NCBI GenBank assembly: GCA_963791625.1 | Contig: CAWBTA010000015.1 | Coordinates: 1-64,000, forward strand | Length of the DNA stretch: 64,000 bases | Direction of reading: 5' to 3' | Source: JANMCE01 sp963791625 | GTDB taxonomy: Bacteria; Actinomycetota; Acidimicrobiia; Acidimicrobiales; Ilumatobacteraceae | Part shown: positions 9,348-17,941 of the stretch, in pieces | Numbering within the stretch: position 1 is the first letter of the stretch | Layout: every line of letters starts with the position of its first letter | Position numbers and translations under genes: made by a program | The notes under the pieces: model-generated | What the model saw: only the letters and a program-made list of their open reading frames with translations | Told to the model about the DNA's origin: nothing | The model's database searches: none

Positions 9348-10823
9348 TTACTCCTTCAGGAGCTTTTCGATGTCCGACCGCTCAACCAGCTTGGTGAGAC
9401 GGAAGATGGCGTCAGCCAGTGTGGATGAAGGCGAGATGTACCACTTGCCGTCAATCTGGCGGGTGACGATGCCGGACTGCAAGGGATTCGCTGCGGCACG
9501 ATTGGTGATGGCCCGCATCACGTCCTGGGCAACGTTGGCCCGGGCGCAGTCCTGATCGCCTTCGTCGCACGTGCCATCACCGCCGTTCAGGAACATGTCC
9601 TGCATATCAGTGGAACAGAACTTCTGTGTGTCCATCACTTCGCCATCGGTCTCAGAGGTGATGCTGGTGCAATTGCCAGACTGCTCAATGGTCGCTCTTT
9701 CCTTGGAACCATTGTCGCTGTTGGTGGAAGCCACCACCAGCTTTTTCAGTCCCACGACCGTGCCCCAGTCACCTGGTGCGGAAGTGAGCTGCAACTCCTC
9801 CACCTTGGGCCAGTCGGTCGTGTCGATGTCGTCCTGGTTGACGGCATCCACCAGGAGCTGACCGTAGTCGTGGAAGACCGCGCCCTCTTGCGGATCGACC
9901 AGTTCGAGCACGCGATTCACATCAGCCGACAAACCGGCTTGCACCATCTCCTCCACCGCCTTTTCCGGTGATCCTGCGCCCTTGGCCGCGATCGCTTCTC
10001 TTGGCATCGCTTTCCGACCACGCGCGTTTTCGGCCGCGGTGTACATGAGGCTGACGTGCCAGCCATCGTCATCTTTCACGGTGCCGATGAAGCCCTTTGA
10101 CGAGTCGTCGTCGGGGGTAATGGTTTGCTCGTTGTGCAGGTCGGTCACCGAAGCGTTGGCGTGTCCCATGAGCTTGTTCAACACGTCACCGATAGGCAAT
10201 TCACTTGCGGTGATATCGGAGGTAACCGACCCGCCGGTAATCGTCACCCGAGCAATACGGTCGTTCACCGTGAGGCTCTGCATGGTGATGTCTTTGAAGT
10301 CGATCTTGATGCCGGACACCTTGCGCGCTGACCCGGCTTCGGAAAGGAACCCGAGGCGCTTGGCTTCGGTCATCGACTTCTCTGCAACTTTCACGTAGAA
10401 CTGACGCTCGCCCTGCGGCATCGTCTCCATGGCGCCGAGCCAGTCGCCCGCTTCGATCGCGTTCATCATCGACTGCACTGCAGCTTCGGGAGAGACGGCG
10501 CCGCTGTTCGAACTGCTACGGATGGCGATGGCGGTACCCGCACCACCGAGCAACATCACGCCAGCTGCAATGGCACCGACAAGCTTGCCCCTGCCTCGCT
10601 TGGCCGCTGCGGGTGCTGCGTAGACCGGCAACGGATCATCGGCCACCAGCGGTACTGCGGCGGCAGAATAGGGGGCAAACAAGGCATGCGACGACGGAAT
10701 AGCCGTGGGCGGCGCGATCTGCATGGATGGAGCGGCAACAGGCGGCGCCGCAGCAGGGGGTGGCAGCGGCGGCGGCAGAAATCCTGATGCCGGATTCGTT
10801 GGCTCTTGCCAGTTATTGCTCAT
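9348..10823 (-). CDS. Membrane-anchored exported protein, unknown function
   Basis: I do not recognise this 491-residue protein. It has a Pro/Ala-rich cytoplasmic N terminus (1-75), a basic stop and one transmembrane segment (about 81-101), then a large extracytoplasmic part. That part holds two related segments beginning SPEAAVQSMM (about residue 111) and SPEKAVEEMV (about 285), suggesting a duplicated NTF2-like or DUF4878-like fold; that reading is inference. Several Cys pairs near 390-440 could form disulfides. The start overlaps the stop of the upstream membrane-protein gene by 11 bases, so it is likely the last gene of the Nfu_N/CarH-like operon. Confidence 0.7.
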   Translation of the reverse strand: MSNNWQEPTNPASGFLPPPLPPPAAAPPVAAPSMQIAPPTAIPSSHALFAPYSAAAVPLVADDPLPVYAAPAAAKRGRGKLVGAIAAGVMLLGGAGTAIAIRSSSNSGAVSPEAAVQSMMNAIEAGDWLGAMETMPQGERQFYVKVAEKSMTEAKRLGFLSEAGSARKVSGIKIDFKDITMQSLTVNDRIARVTITGGSVTSDITASELPIGDVLNKLMGHANASVTDLHNEQTITPDDDSSKGFIGTVKDDDGWHVSLMYTAAENARGRKAMPREAIAAKGAGSPEKAVEEMVQAGLSADVNRVLELVDPQEGAVFHDYGQLLVDAVNQDDIDTTDWPKVEELQLTSAPGDWGTVVGLKKLVVASTNSDNGSKERATIEQSGNCTSITSETDGEVMDTQKFCSTDMQDMFLNGGDGTCDEGDQDCARANVAQDVMRAITNRAAANPLQSGIVTRQIDGKWYISPSSTLADAIFRLTKLVERSDIEKLLKE

Positions 10824-11220
10824 CGCTGTTCCTCCGCCATGCCGTTGTACTCAAAAGCACCATACCGAGACTGCCGACCAACGCAACTCTAGATCCGATC
10901 AAAGACGGCAGCGGAAGCTGAAAAACGGCCACCGACAGAGCTCCAGTGGCAAGGGCGAGTATGCATCCCGCCACCGCGGCTGCTCGCCGATAGCCGAGCA
11001 AGACGCACGCGATAACCGCCGAGCCGAGCAACGGCACAACTGGCCAACCAGCGAGCGCGACGCGACCCCACGACGACTGAATGATTCCGAGCCGACGCAC
11101 CGAGGCCAGCAATGAGAAGCTCGACCGGGATCGGGAACCGATCTGCACCCAGGGCAAGGCGCAGCTCAGAACCAGAACGGTTGCTGTTGCAACAAACCCG
11201 ATCTCACGCCATCGCCGCAC
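10813..11220 (-). CDS. Small membrane protein, unknown function
   Basis: From GTG 11220 the protein has 135 residues and about four hydrophobic helices (FVATATVLVLSCALPW, VALAGWPVVPLLGSAVI, AAAVAGCILALATG, ALVGSLGMVLLS). The GTG was chosen because the upstream gene stops 22 bases before it; the open frame further upstream is antisense-like overlap. It has no recognisable domain. It sits between the CarH-like gene and the 491-residue protein gene in one apparent operon. Confidence 0.6.
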   Translation of the reverse strand: MRRWREIGFVATATVLVLSCALPWVQIGSRSRSSFSLLASVRRLGIIQSSWGRVALAGWPVVPLLGSAVIACVLLGYRRAAAVAGCILALATGALSVAVFQLPLPSLIGSRVALVGSLGMVLLSTTAWRRNSDEQ

Positions 11221-11242
11221 GCAGCAAGCATATGACGGGTCG

Positions 11243-12115
11243 TTACGCCCGGGCGATGGCCATTGCTTGGGCGAGGTAGGCGGGAAGCTCGGCAGAGTCT
11301 CGTACCCAAAGATCAGCACCGAGGTCGATACGCGTGTCGTCGGATTGAACGGCATTGCCACCAACCATGACCGGCACGTTGTGGAGCTGCTCTCGCAGCA
11401 AGACAATGGTGTCGCGGGCCGACCCAAGGTTGATAGGCGATGTCACGCTGAGGCCCACTGCCACAAGTCGGTCGAGACCCGCAGCAGCCGTTGCGAATGA
11501 GGCGGGCGGCGTATCCGCACCCAGGTCGGAGACCTCGTAGCCCTCGAGGCGAATAAGGTCCGCCACCATCGCAACGGGAAGAGAGTGATGTTCTCCGGCC
11601 GGCGCCCCCACGAGCACGGTACCCAGGGTGCGCCCCCGTCGGGTGAACCGAGGCCCGAGGCGACCAACGAGACGGGCGGCAACACCCGAGGCACGATGCT
11701 CGTATGCGATATCGAGTTCGCCCCGTTCCCAACGCTCACCAATGGAGACCAGGGCGGGGGTGATGACATCGAGGTAAATCGATCGTGGATCCCCACCCGA
11801 AGCCAGGGCAGCCTCAACGACGCCCCAGGCTCCGCCACCGTCGCCGGCAAGCAACCTTGACTCAAGGCGCTCGGCCCATGGCGCGGGTGGGCGGGCGACA
11901 CCGGCGGCAGGTACCGCGGCGCGGAACGTATCGAGGTCGTCACGTCGTACGCGCCACACGTTGCCGGATTTGTGGGCTTGGAGCGTGCCGAGGCGGACGT
12001 ACCGGTACGCCGTCATGTAGTGGACCCCAAGAAACTCTGCCGCTTCTTGGAGCGTCACATCAGTCGTTATCGCGTCGTTTCTCTCATCGATGCTCAACCT
12101 GTTCTGGCTTTCCAT
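11243..12115 (-). CDS. CarH-like B12-binding transcriptional regulator
   Basis: The 290-residue protein has an N-terminal excisionase/MerR-type helix-turn-helix (about 19-65, TLQEAAEFLGVHYMTAYRY), a helical B12-cap region and a C-terminal cobalamin-binding Rossmann domain (about 165-285). It carries the Trp-x9-Glu-His signature of adenosylcobalamin photoreceptors (Trp129, Glu139, His140). It also has a lower-ligand-type motif ending in His177, close to the numbering of Thermus CarH. The last Gly of the usual E/DxHxxG is Pro here. CarH-type proteins repress in the dark and release DNA when light cleaves the cofactor. No carotenoid or photolyase gene is adjacent, so the target is unknown. Confidence 0.8.
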   Translation of the reverse strand: MESQNRLSIDERNDAITTDVTLQEAAEFLGVHYMTAYRYVRLGTLQAHKSGNVWRVRRDDLDTFRAAVPAAGVARPPAPWAERLESRLLAGDGGGAWGVVEAALASGGDPRSIYLDVITPALVSIGERWERGELDIAYEHRASGVAARLVGRLGPRFTRRGRTLGTVLVGAPAGEHHSLPVAMVADLIRLEGYEVSDLGADTPPASFATAAAGLDRLVAVGLSVTSPINLGSARDTIVLLREQLHNVPVMVGGNAVQSDDTRIDLGADLWVRDSAELPAYLAQAMAIARA

Positions 12116-12534
12116 CGTTCGCGTGCGAGGCGAGACCGTTCCAGCAGCGCCGCCGGAATCCGACTATCGACAACAGGACCGGAACCATCGGCGCTGGGAG
12201 CAGCGGCAGCCGGTTCTTCTGGCATAACAATGGCGGGCGGAACAAACCCCTCGACGTAGTAGGTGTAGAGGTTCTCAACAACTTCTTTGAGGCCCGTCGC
12301 CTGGTAGCCGGTCTTCAAGGACACCGTCACCATGTTGGCGAAGACATGGACCGCGTCGACACGGCCGGTATCGAACAAGCGGCGAGCGAGCACCGCAGAC
12401 GGGCGAACACCAACGGCCGAGGTATAGGACGGGTAACGATCATGACCCTGCCCCGTAAGATTACGATTTGCCTCAAAGCGGACCACACCGGGCGTGGCGC
12501 TCACCTTCTCCACAACGCCAACCGGCTGACCCAT
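12094..12534 (-). CDS. Nfu N-terminal-domain protein
   Basis: The 146-residue protein resembles the Nfu_N domain: an early ATPGVVRFEANR strand and then a small alpha/beta part with LARRLFDTGRVDAVHVFANMV. It lacks the CxxC domain that binds Fe-S clusters in full Nfu, so a scaffold role is not supported. The C terminus is Ala/Pro-rich and ends basic. The ATG at 12534 has only a distant AGGAG; GTG 12558 is an alternative start. It overlaps the CarH-like gene by 22 bases and is probably the first gene of that operon. Confidence 0.65.
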   Translation of the reverse strand: MGQPVGVVEKVSATPGVVRFEANRNLTGQGHDRYPSYTSAVGVRPSAVLARRLFDTGRVDAVHVFANMVTVSLKTGYQATGLKEVVENLYTYYVEGFVPPAIVMPEEPAAAAPSADGSGPVVDSRIPAALLERSRLARERWKARTG

Positions 12535-12567
12535 GAGCCGAACGATACTCCTAATCACCCGGTCAAT

Positions 12568-12666
12568 TCACCTTCTGCACTAAATCCGCCCAATGTTTTT
12601 CTGGGCGCGCTCAACGTCGCCAGGCGGGGGCCATCAACTTTCTTGCGAACTTTGAGCAGAAGGTGA
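12568..12666. promoter_or_regulatory. Divergent control region with an 11-base inverted repeat
   Basis: TCACCTTCTGC (12568-12578) and GCAGAAGGTGA (12656-12666) are perfect inverted copies 77 bases apart. They lie in the shared promoter region of the Nfu_N/CarH-like operon and the FAS1 gene. A looped operator for the CarH-like protein is possible but unproven. Confidence 0.4.
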
Positions 12667-12700
12667 GAGGAGTAGTGCTGTTGGCCTACTCTGACGGCTT

Positions 12701-14146
12701 ATGTCTATCCCTGAAATCCCCCTTGACCTCGCGAACCAGCTGAAGGACAACCTGGCGAGCGGCGACCTCAGCAAGATCGAGTCCGCCTACAAGAGCGGTG
12801 GCCTCGACTGGCTCAAGAGCCACCTCTCCCCCGGAGATTGGGTCGAGTTGCCCAAGCGCATCGTCGCCAAGGACATCTCCTGGATCCGCAATCTCCTGGG
12901 CGGCCTGAACCTTCCGGGTGTCGGACGCCTCTTTGGCGGCGGGTCCGACGCTGCTGCGGCCGCGGCCACCACCGTTACCGAAAGCGTCACCTCCCGTTCC
13001 TCCGGACTCGGTGCCGTTGGCGGCGTCGCCGCAGCGGCGGCCGGTGGGGTCGGCGTTGTGGCCCTGGCCTCCACCTTGAAGGACAAGATCGGTGGCAAGG
13101 ACATCGACTGGAACTGGCTCTCGTCCGAGCACAAGTCTGGCAAACTCGACTGGCTCAAGGCCCACCTCTCCCCCGGTGACTGGACCGAGTTCCCCAAGCG
13201 CATCGCATCGCGTGACTCTGCGTGGATCAAGTCACTGTTCGGCCGCATCGAACTGCCGGGCGTCGGCAAGCTTCTTGCCGGCGGCGCTGCTGCTGCGGCG
13301 GTTGGCGGCGCAGCCAAGATGGCCACCGGCTCGGCGTCGTCCAACGTGAAGAAGGCCGTGGTCACCGAAACCGCCCGAAAGGGTGGCCTCGCCTGGTGGA
13401 AGTGGCTCATTCCGCTGTTGATCATTGCGGCCATCATCTTTGGCCTAACCCGGTGCGGCAGCTCGAAGAGCGCATCAACCTCGGCGTCCACGACGGCAAG
13501 CACCGCGGCCGCTCCGGCCACCACCGTTGCTGCTCCGGCCACCACGGCCGCCGCAGTCACCACTGCCGCGGCCACGACAACCGCTGCACCTGCCACCACG
13601 ACGGCTACGACTGCGGCGCCCGCCACCACGGCCGCTCCGGCCAGCACCACGACGGCTGCCGCAGCATCCAGCACAACGGCCGCGCCACCCGCTGGTGACA
13701 TCCTCTCGGTCGCCACCGGTGCCGGGAAGTTCACCACGCTGGCCAAGCTCATCGGTGATGCCGGGCTCACCGACACACTCAAGGGTGCCGGTCCGTTCAC
13801 CGTGTTTGCGCCTACCGACGAAGCGTTCGCCAAGGTTCCCAAGGCCACGCTCGATGCGTTGGCGGCCAACAAGGATCTCCTGAAGCAGGTGCTGAGCTAC
13901 CACGTCGTCGCGGGCAACGTGAAGGCCAGCGACCTGAAGGCCGGTGACGTCAAGACCGTCAACGGCGCAACGTTCGCCGTTGCCATCAACGGCGGCAAGG
14001 TCACCGTAAATAGCGCCAACGTCGTCACCACCGACATCGCCGCCAAGAACGGCACCATCCACGTGCTCGACGCCGTCATCCTGCCCCCCGGCGCCACCCC
14101 GGCGCCGGCCACTACCACCGGTTCGACCCTGGTCGGTACTGAGTAA
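12701..14146 (+). CDS. Surface FAS1 (fasciclin) protein with duplicated N-terminal module
   Basis: The 481-residue protein has four parts. Two copies of an unrecognised ~46-residue module come first (about 34-79 and 148-193), each running LDWLK-HLSPGDW, then FPKRI or LPKRI, then a Trp-Ile and LPGVG. A transmembrane helix follows (about 232-250), then a ~90-residue Thr/Ala linker, then one C-terminal FAS1 domain (about 335-462, with GPFTVFAPTDEAF and a late HVLDAVILPP). FAS1 domains mediate adhesion. The modules lie on the cytoplasmic side if the orientation is as drawn. There is no ribosome-binding site before ATG 12701, so the mRNA may be leaderless. The gene is divergent from the CarH-like operon. 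Confidence 0.85.
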   Translation: MSIPEIPLDLANQLKDNLASGDLSKIESAYKSGGLDWLKSHLSPGDWVELPKRIVAKDISWIRNLLGGLNLPGVGRLFGGGSDAAAAAATTVTESVTSRSSGLGAVGGVAAAAAGGVGVVALASTLKDKIGGKDIDWNWLSSEHKSGKLDWLKAHLSPGDWTEFPKRIASRDSAWIKSLFGRIELPGVGKLLAGGAAAAAVGGAAKMATGSASSNVKKAVVTETARKGGLAWWKWLIPLLIIAAIIFGLTRCGSSKSASTSASTTASTAAAPATTVAAPATTAAAVTTAAATTTAAPATTTATTAAPATTAAPASTTTAAAASSTTAAPPAGDILSVATGAGKFTTLAKLIGDAGLTDTLKGAGPFTVFAPTDEAFAKVPKATLDALAANKDLLKQVLSYHVVAGNVKASDLKAGDVKTVNGATFAVAINGGKVTVNSANVVTTDIAAKNGTIHVLDAVILPPGATPAPATTTGSTLVGTE

Positions 14147-14165
14147 CCAGCAAACGAATCGAACG

Positions 14166-14192
14166 GGTCCCGGTCACTTGATGACCGGGACC
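14166..14192 (+). terminator. Terminator of the FAS1 gene
   Basis: An 11-base perfect stem (GGTCCCGGTCA / TGACCGGGACC) with a 5-base loop is followed by GTTTCGCTTTT. It starts 19 bases after the FAS1 stop. Confidence 0.8.
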
Positions 14193-14222
14193 GTTTCGCT
14201 TTTAGGCGCAGTTACGCCGCGG

Positions 14223-14304
14223 TCGCAGCATTGTTTGAGCGAAGCGAGTCCGAGCGCGGTGGAGCGGGAGGCGAGGTACGAGCCGGAGCGACCAAGCGAG
14301 GCAT
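14223..14304. repeat. 82-base dispersed repeat, copy 2
   Basis: This copy is 80/82 identical to 8318-8399. It ends on the last base of the rnhB stop codon, so it sits exactly at the 3' end of that gene, next to the FAS1 terminator. Confidence 0.85.
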
Positions 14305-14990
14305 CAAAAGAGTGTCGGTTGCTCAGGGCGGAAGATGCGGGCAGTGGTATAGGCGAGGCCGTCCATGAACACCCAGCTGCGGCGGTGTTCGCTGCACGGG
14401 CCATAACCCTGCAGCGCTGCCTTGTGCGTGGGGCACGGGTAGCCCTTGTTCGTTTCGAAGCTGTACGCCGGAAAGTGTTCGGACATCTCACGCATCTCGC
14501 GATCACGGCTGACCTTGGCGAGAATGCTTGCTGCCGCCACGGCCAGGCAGTAGGCGTCGGCCTTCACCATCATCTGCGTGTGGGGGACGATGCCGGCAAG
14601 AAAGTTCCACTTACCGTCGACGATGGCGGCGTCGACCGACATGCCCAGCCCTTCCACCGCGCGCCGGGCGGCTAGGCGTTGCGCTTCGGCCATGCCCAGG
14701 TCGTCGCACTCCTGTCGGCTGGCGGCCCCGACCGCCCACGCCTGGCACCAGCCGGCAACACGATCGAACAGTTGCTCGCGCTCGACTTCGGTGAGCATCT
14801 TCGAGTCGCGCACGCCGTTGACCCGCTTGCCCCGCGGCAGCAACGCCGCACCGACCACGAGGGGTCCGGCCCACGCACCTCGGCCAACCTCATCCACACC
14901 GATCACGTACTGATGACCGGCCGACCACAACTCTTGTTCGGCATGGCGCGTCGGAGCCACTTTCTTGGAAGGTGCCTTCGACCGGACCAC
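14304..14990 (-). CDS. rnhB: Ribonuclease HII
   Basis: RNase HII removes ribonucleotides and RNA from RNA:DNA hybrids. The 228-residue protein shows the N-terminal catalytic motif GVDEVGRGAWAGP, then DSKMLT, the Asp in IVDGKW, and the downstream Asp segment VKADAYCLAVAAASILAKVSRD. The C-terminal region has GYPCPTHKAAL. GTG 14990 was chosen because it leaves a short divergent gap to the FKBP gene; a longer open frame extends through that gene. The stop abuts the 82-base repeat. Confidence 0.93.
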   Translation of the reverse strand: MVRSKAPSKKVAPTRHAEQELWSAGHQYVIGVDEVGRGAWAGPLVVGAALLPRGKRVNGVRDSKMLTEVEREQLFDRVAGWCQAWAVGAASRQECDDLGMAEAQRLAARRAVEGLGMSVDAAIVDGKWNFLAGIVPHTQMMVKADAYCLAVAAASILAKVSRDREMREMSEHFPAYSFETNKGYPCPTHKAALQGYGPCSEHRRSWVFMDGLAYTTARIFRPEQPTLF

Positions 14991-15014
14991 ACCAGGACGG
15001 TAGCGTGCATTCCC

Positions 15015-15383
15015 ATGACGAAGCCCACCGTTACCATTCCCGACGAACTTGCTCCGGCCGAACTGGTCATTGTTGATGACGTTGTCGGTGGCGGTGCCAC
15101 TGCGGCTTCCGGTCAGAATGTGATGGTCCACTACGTTGGGGTCTCTTGGTCGACTGGTGAGCAGTTCGATGCCTCCTGGGATCGGATGGAACCGTTCGAG
15201 TTCCGGTTGGGCGCAGGCCAGGTCATCACCGGGTGGGACAAGGGCGTGGCCGGTATGAAGATCGGTGGACGCCGCACGCTCACCATTCCTCCTCACCTCG
15301 GCTATGGCGCACGGGGTGCCGGTGGTGTGATCAAGCCCAACGAAACCCTGGTGTTCGTCGTCGATCTCCTTGCGGTTCGGTAG
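15015..15383 (+). CDS. FKBP-type peptidyl-prolyl isomerase
   Basis: The 122-residue protein is a single FKBP domain with VMVHYVGVSWSTGEQFDAS, FRLGAGQVITGWDKGV, GMKIGGRRTLTIPPHLGYG and a final LVFVVDLLAV. It has no signal peptide, so a cytoplasmic folding role is likely. ATG 15015 follows a 24-base divergent gap from rnhB. The MOSC gene starts 9 bases after its stop, so the two are probably one transcript. Confidence 0.93.
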   Translation: MTKPTVTIPDELAPAELVIVDDVVGGGATAASGQNVMVHYVGVSWSTGEQFDASWDRMEPFEFRLGAGQVITGWDKGVAGMKIGGRRTLTIPPHLGYGARGAGGVIKPNETLVFVVDLLAVR

Positions 15384-15392
15384 GAGTTCTCC

Positions 15393-16178
15393 TTGATCAA
15401 CGTCGATGGGCACCTGTACGACGCGCAGGACGCAGCCGGAACTATTGCTGCGCTCGGCGCCTGGTGGGAACAGCTCACACGCGGCCGAGTGACTCCTGTC
15501 GGGTTTGAAGACTTACTGGCAGCGCAGAGCGCCGCGCTGACCGACATGCTCGAGGTGACTGCAACCGATGCGTCGCTCGAAACGATCGACCGCTTGGCCC
15601 AGACCGCGTCGGGCCTGGTGCGCAAGGGTGGTGACGCCTCAATGTTGCTCCCCGTGTCGCTCCGACTCATCCGCGACGCCGGCGAATCGTTACGAGCGGC
15701 CGGGGCGTTGCCGCACACCGATCACGGACTGGTAGCGCAGCTGAACGTGTCGGGCGGCGGTGTGCCCAAGGTTCCGGTGTCGTCGTTCATGATCGAGATG
15801 ACCGGGCCGGTTGGCGACACGCAACGCACTCGGCTCCATCACGGACGGCCGTGGCAGGCCGTGTGTCTGTGGGCCGCTGAAGTGGTCGACGCCTTCGCGG
15901 CCGAGGGTCATCCGATCGCCTACGGAAGCGCGGGCGAGAACATCACCGTGCGCGGCGTACCGTGGGGTCAGGTGCAGGCCGGCGTGCGCATGCAGGTCGG
16001 CGAAGCGCTGCTTGAGATGGCACCGTGGGCGCTGCCCTGCTCGAAGAACGCGCAATGGTTCATCGGGCGCGACTCATCGTTGATGCATCACGACCGCGGG
16101 CCCGTCAGCCGTATCTACGCCAGTGTGATCGAACCCGGTCAAGTGAACGAAGGCGACGAGGTCGTACTCGAACCTTGA
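15393..16178 (+). CDS. MOSC-domain protein
   Basis: The 261-residue protein has an unrecognised ~95-residue N-terminal domain and a C-terminal MOSC domain (about 110-258). MOSC features are the GLVAQLNVSGGGVPK start, the AGENITVRG segment and a Cys in WALPCSKN, which would hold the cofactor or sulfur. MOSC proteins of this YiiM-like kind bind molybdenum cofactor or carry sulfur; the substrate is unknown. The start is TTG 15393, supported by AGGAG at 15382-15386, which overlaps the FKBP stop. Confidence 0.8.
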   Translation: MINVDGHLYDAQDAAGTIAALGAWWEQLTRGRVTPVGFEDLLAAQSAALTDMLEVTATDASLETIDRLAQTASGLVRKGGDASMLLPVSLRLIRDAGESLRAAGALPHTDHGLVAQLNVSGGGVPKVPVSSFMIEMTGPVGDTQRTRLHHGRPWQAVCLWAAEVVDAFAAEGHPIAYGSAGENITVRGVPWGQVQAGVRMQVGEALLEMAPWALPCSKNAQWFIGRDSSLMHHDRGPVSRIYASVIEPGQVNEGDEVVLEP

Positions 16179-16199
16179 GCGGAGGCCGACGCTGCGTTC

Positions 16200-17063
16200 T
16201 TACGCGCCGATGATTTGGATCTTGGCGACGGGGATCCGCAGCGGTTGCGTAAGCGTCTCGGGCGGGAACGTAACCGAGCCGGGTCCGGTGCTGCTGAACA
16301 CGAAATCCCACTCAATCGACACGCCGGCGAAGAACTTCAGCTGATCTGCATCTTTCGACGTTTCCCGATACGTGTATTGACATTGCTCTACCGCGATCGG
16401 CAAGGTCGGGCACACAAAAGCTTCGCCGTCTGATGCGCCTGGGTGAAACATCACTACCTTCGCCACCGGCTGGATGCTGATCGCGAACCCTGATGGCAAG
16501 GTTGCTGTGGCCGGAGGCGCAGTCAGTTGCTCGGGCTTGAAGTAGATGTTCGTGGGCCATGACCGGTACTGCAAACCCACCGGTCCCAACAGCGGCATCT
16601 GCGGCCTGACATGGGTTCTTGCCTTGACGTACGTTGCCCAGATCACCGATTCATCCGTGACGACTTCCCACCAGCGAAACGTGCCGGTCGGCAGGCCATT
16701 GCACACCTTCTCCTGCAAAATCGACGTGACGTGATCAACGACTTTCACGGCGCTCGACGCGATCGCTCGCGGATCCTTGATGTCGTAATTCGCCCAGACA
16801 CACACCACCGGCGGTGGACCACCCGCCGCCGAATTCGGATCCGACCCAGGATGATCCGCCCCGGTCTTGCTCGACTCGCTCCCGTCGGGCGTTCCAGCCC
16901 CCACATTGACCGAAAGACTCTCGCCGTTGTTCGAAACCGAAGCCACCGTCGTCACCGTCGTAGCCGCCCGATCCGTCGGGCAGCGGTCGGCCCGACGCCT
17001 GCGCTGACACCGAGAGACAGATCGCAACTACCGCCGTGGCCAGAGAACTACTTTGCGGGGCAT
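16200..17063 (-). CDS. Exported protein of unknown function, two apparent frameshifts
   Basis: I do not recognise the family. The main frame (to about 16985) encodes a ~240-residue extracytoplasmic domain with VCVWANYDIKDP, a WWEVVTD segment and several Cys. Its signal peptide lies in other frames: ATG 17063 gives MPRKVVL, then after a one-base loss near 17037 comes LATAVVAICLSVSAQA, and a one-base gain near 16960-16990 returns to the main frame. Correcting both gives a convincing signal peptide. The start overlaps the end of the lipoprotein gene at 17048, so the two form an operon. Paired opposite indels fit read error better than decay. Confidence 0.6.
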
Positions 17064-17690
17064 GTGTTGAATCCTTCGTACTCCGTCAGATTGGTGAAGT
17101 CCGCGATGAGCCATCGTTTCCCGACCAGCACCATCTGAATCACCAGGTCGAAGCTCGCCTTCTTGTCGTTGGAGATGATCTCTCCGCCTGCAGCTTTCTC
17201 GTTCGGCTCGAACACGATGTCCGTCGACCAGTAGCACGCCTTCACCTCGGCTGTGGTCCGGTCCGCGCCCAGGACAACTCCTTTGGCGAACGATGTAACT
17301 CGGGTCGTCGGTATTGGCACGCATCTCTGAAGTTGGCCGCCCGATAGTCCGTCACCAACTTTCGTCAACCGCTCGCGGTTCGCGCTGCCCTCCGGGGTGA
17401 ATGCGGTCGGGTCGCACGTGTCGATGGCCAGAAGACAACCCTCACGATCCACCATCCAGTTCTGGACGGCCGCTTCGGCCACGACCACTTCGAGGCTTTT
17501 CGCCGCGGTGGTTGATGTGGTTGACGGCGGAACCGTCGCAAGCAACAGCCGTGCTCGTCGCCGCAACAGCAGTCGTCGTCGAGGCCGACGAGGCGCGCAA
17601 GGACGACAGCGCGGCTGATGGCTTGGCTGACCCGGCGCATGACGCCAGGCCGAGCAGCACGAATGGGACCAGACTCCGCCGACAACGCAT
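17048..17690 (-). CDS. Lipoprotein of unknown function, one apparent frameshift
   Basis: ATG 17690 begins a lipoprotein signal, RRSLVPFVLLGLASC, with Cys18 as the lipidation site. A Ser/Thr-rich linker follows; the frame then shifts by one inserted base near 17530-17555. The remaining ~160 residues are read in the next frame to the stop at 17048 (segments WMVDREGCL, TDIVFEP, WLIADFTNL). The body resembles the small exported domains that follow Thr-rich linkers in related actinobacteria, but no named family was recognised. It is followed immediately by the other exported protein. Confidence 0.6.
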
Positions 17691-17941
17691 CCGAAAACGG
17701 TAACCGGTCGCTCAATGGCAAGAAAGGGGCCGTGCGGTTCTTCACGGAAAGCTGCCGCACTTGAGGTCGAACCAACACCAGCGGCCTCGGCAACTTGGGA
17801 AAGTCTCTTTGCCCGTCGGACTTATCGCTGCATCCGAGTGCACCACGAGAGCGCCGGTTTGTAGCGGTGCATTGCAGTGCACCGGTAAGGCTGACGCGGT
17901 TGCGACAAAGAACCGGATGTCGGCGGCGGTGCGTGAAGCTG

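Noticed and set aside
13222..13698. His/Arg-rich open frame within the FAS1 gene
   Set aside because: It is the out-of-frame reading of the Thr/Ala linker and the second N-terminal module; the main frame has clear domains.
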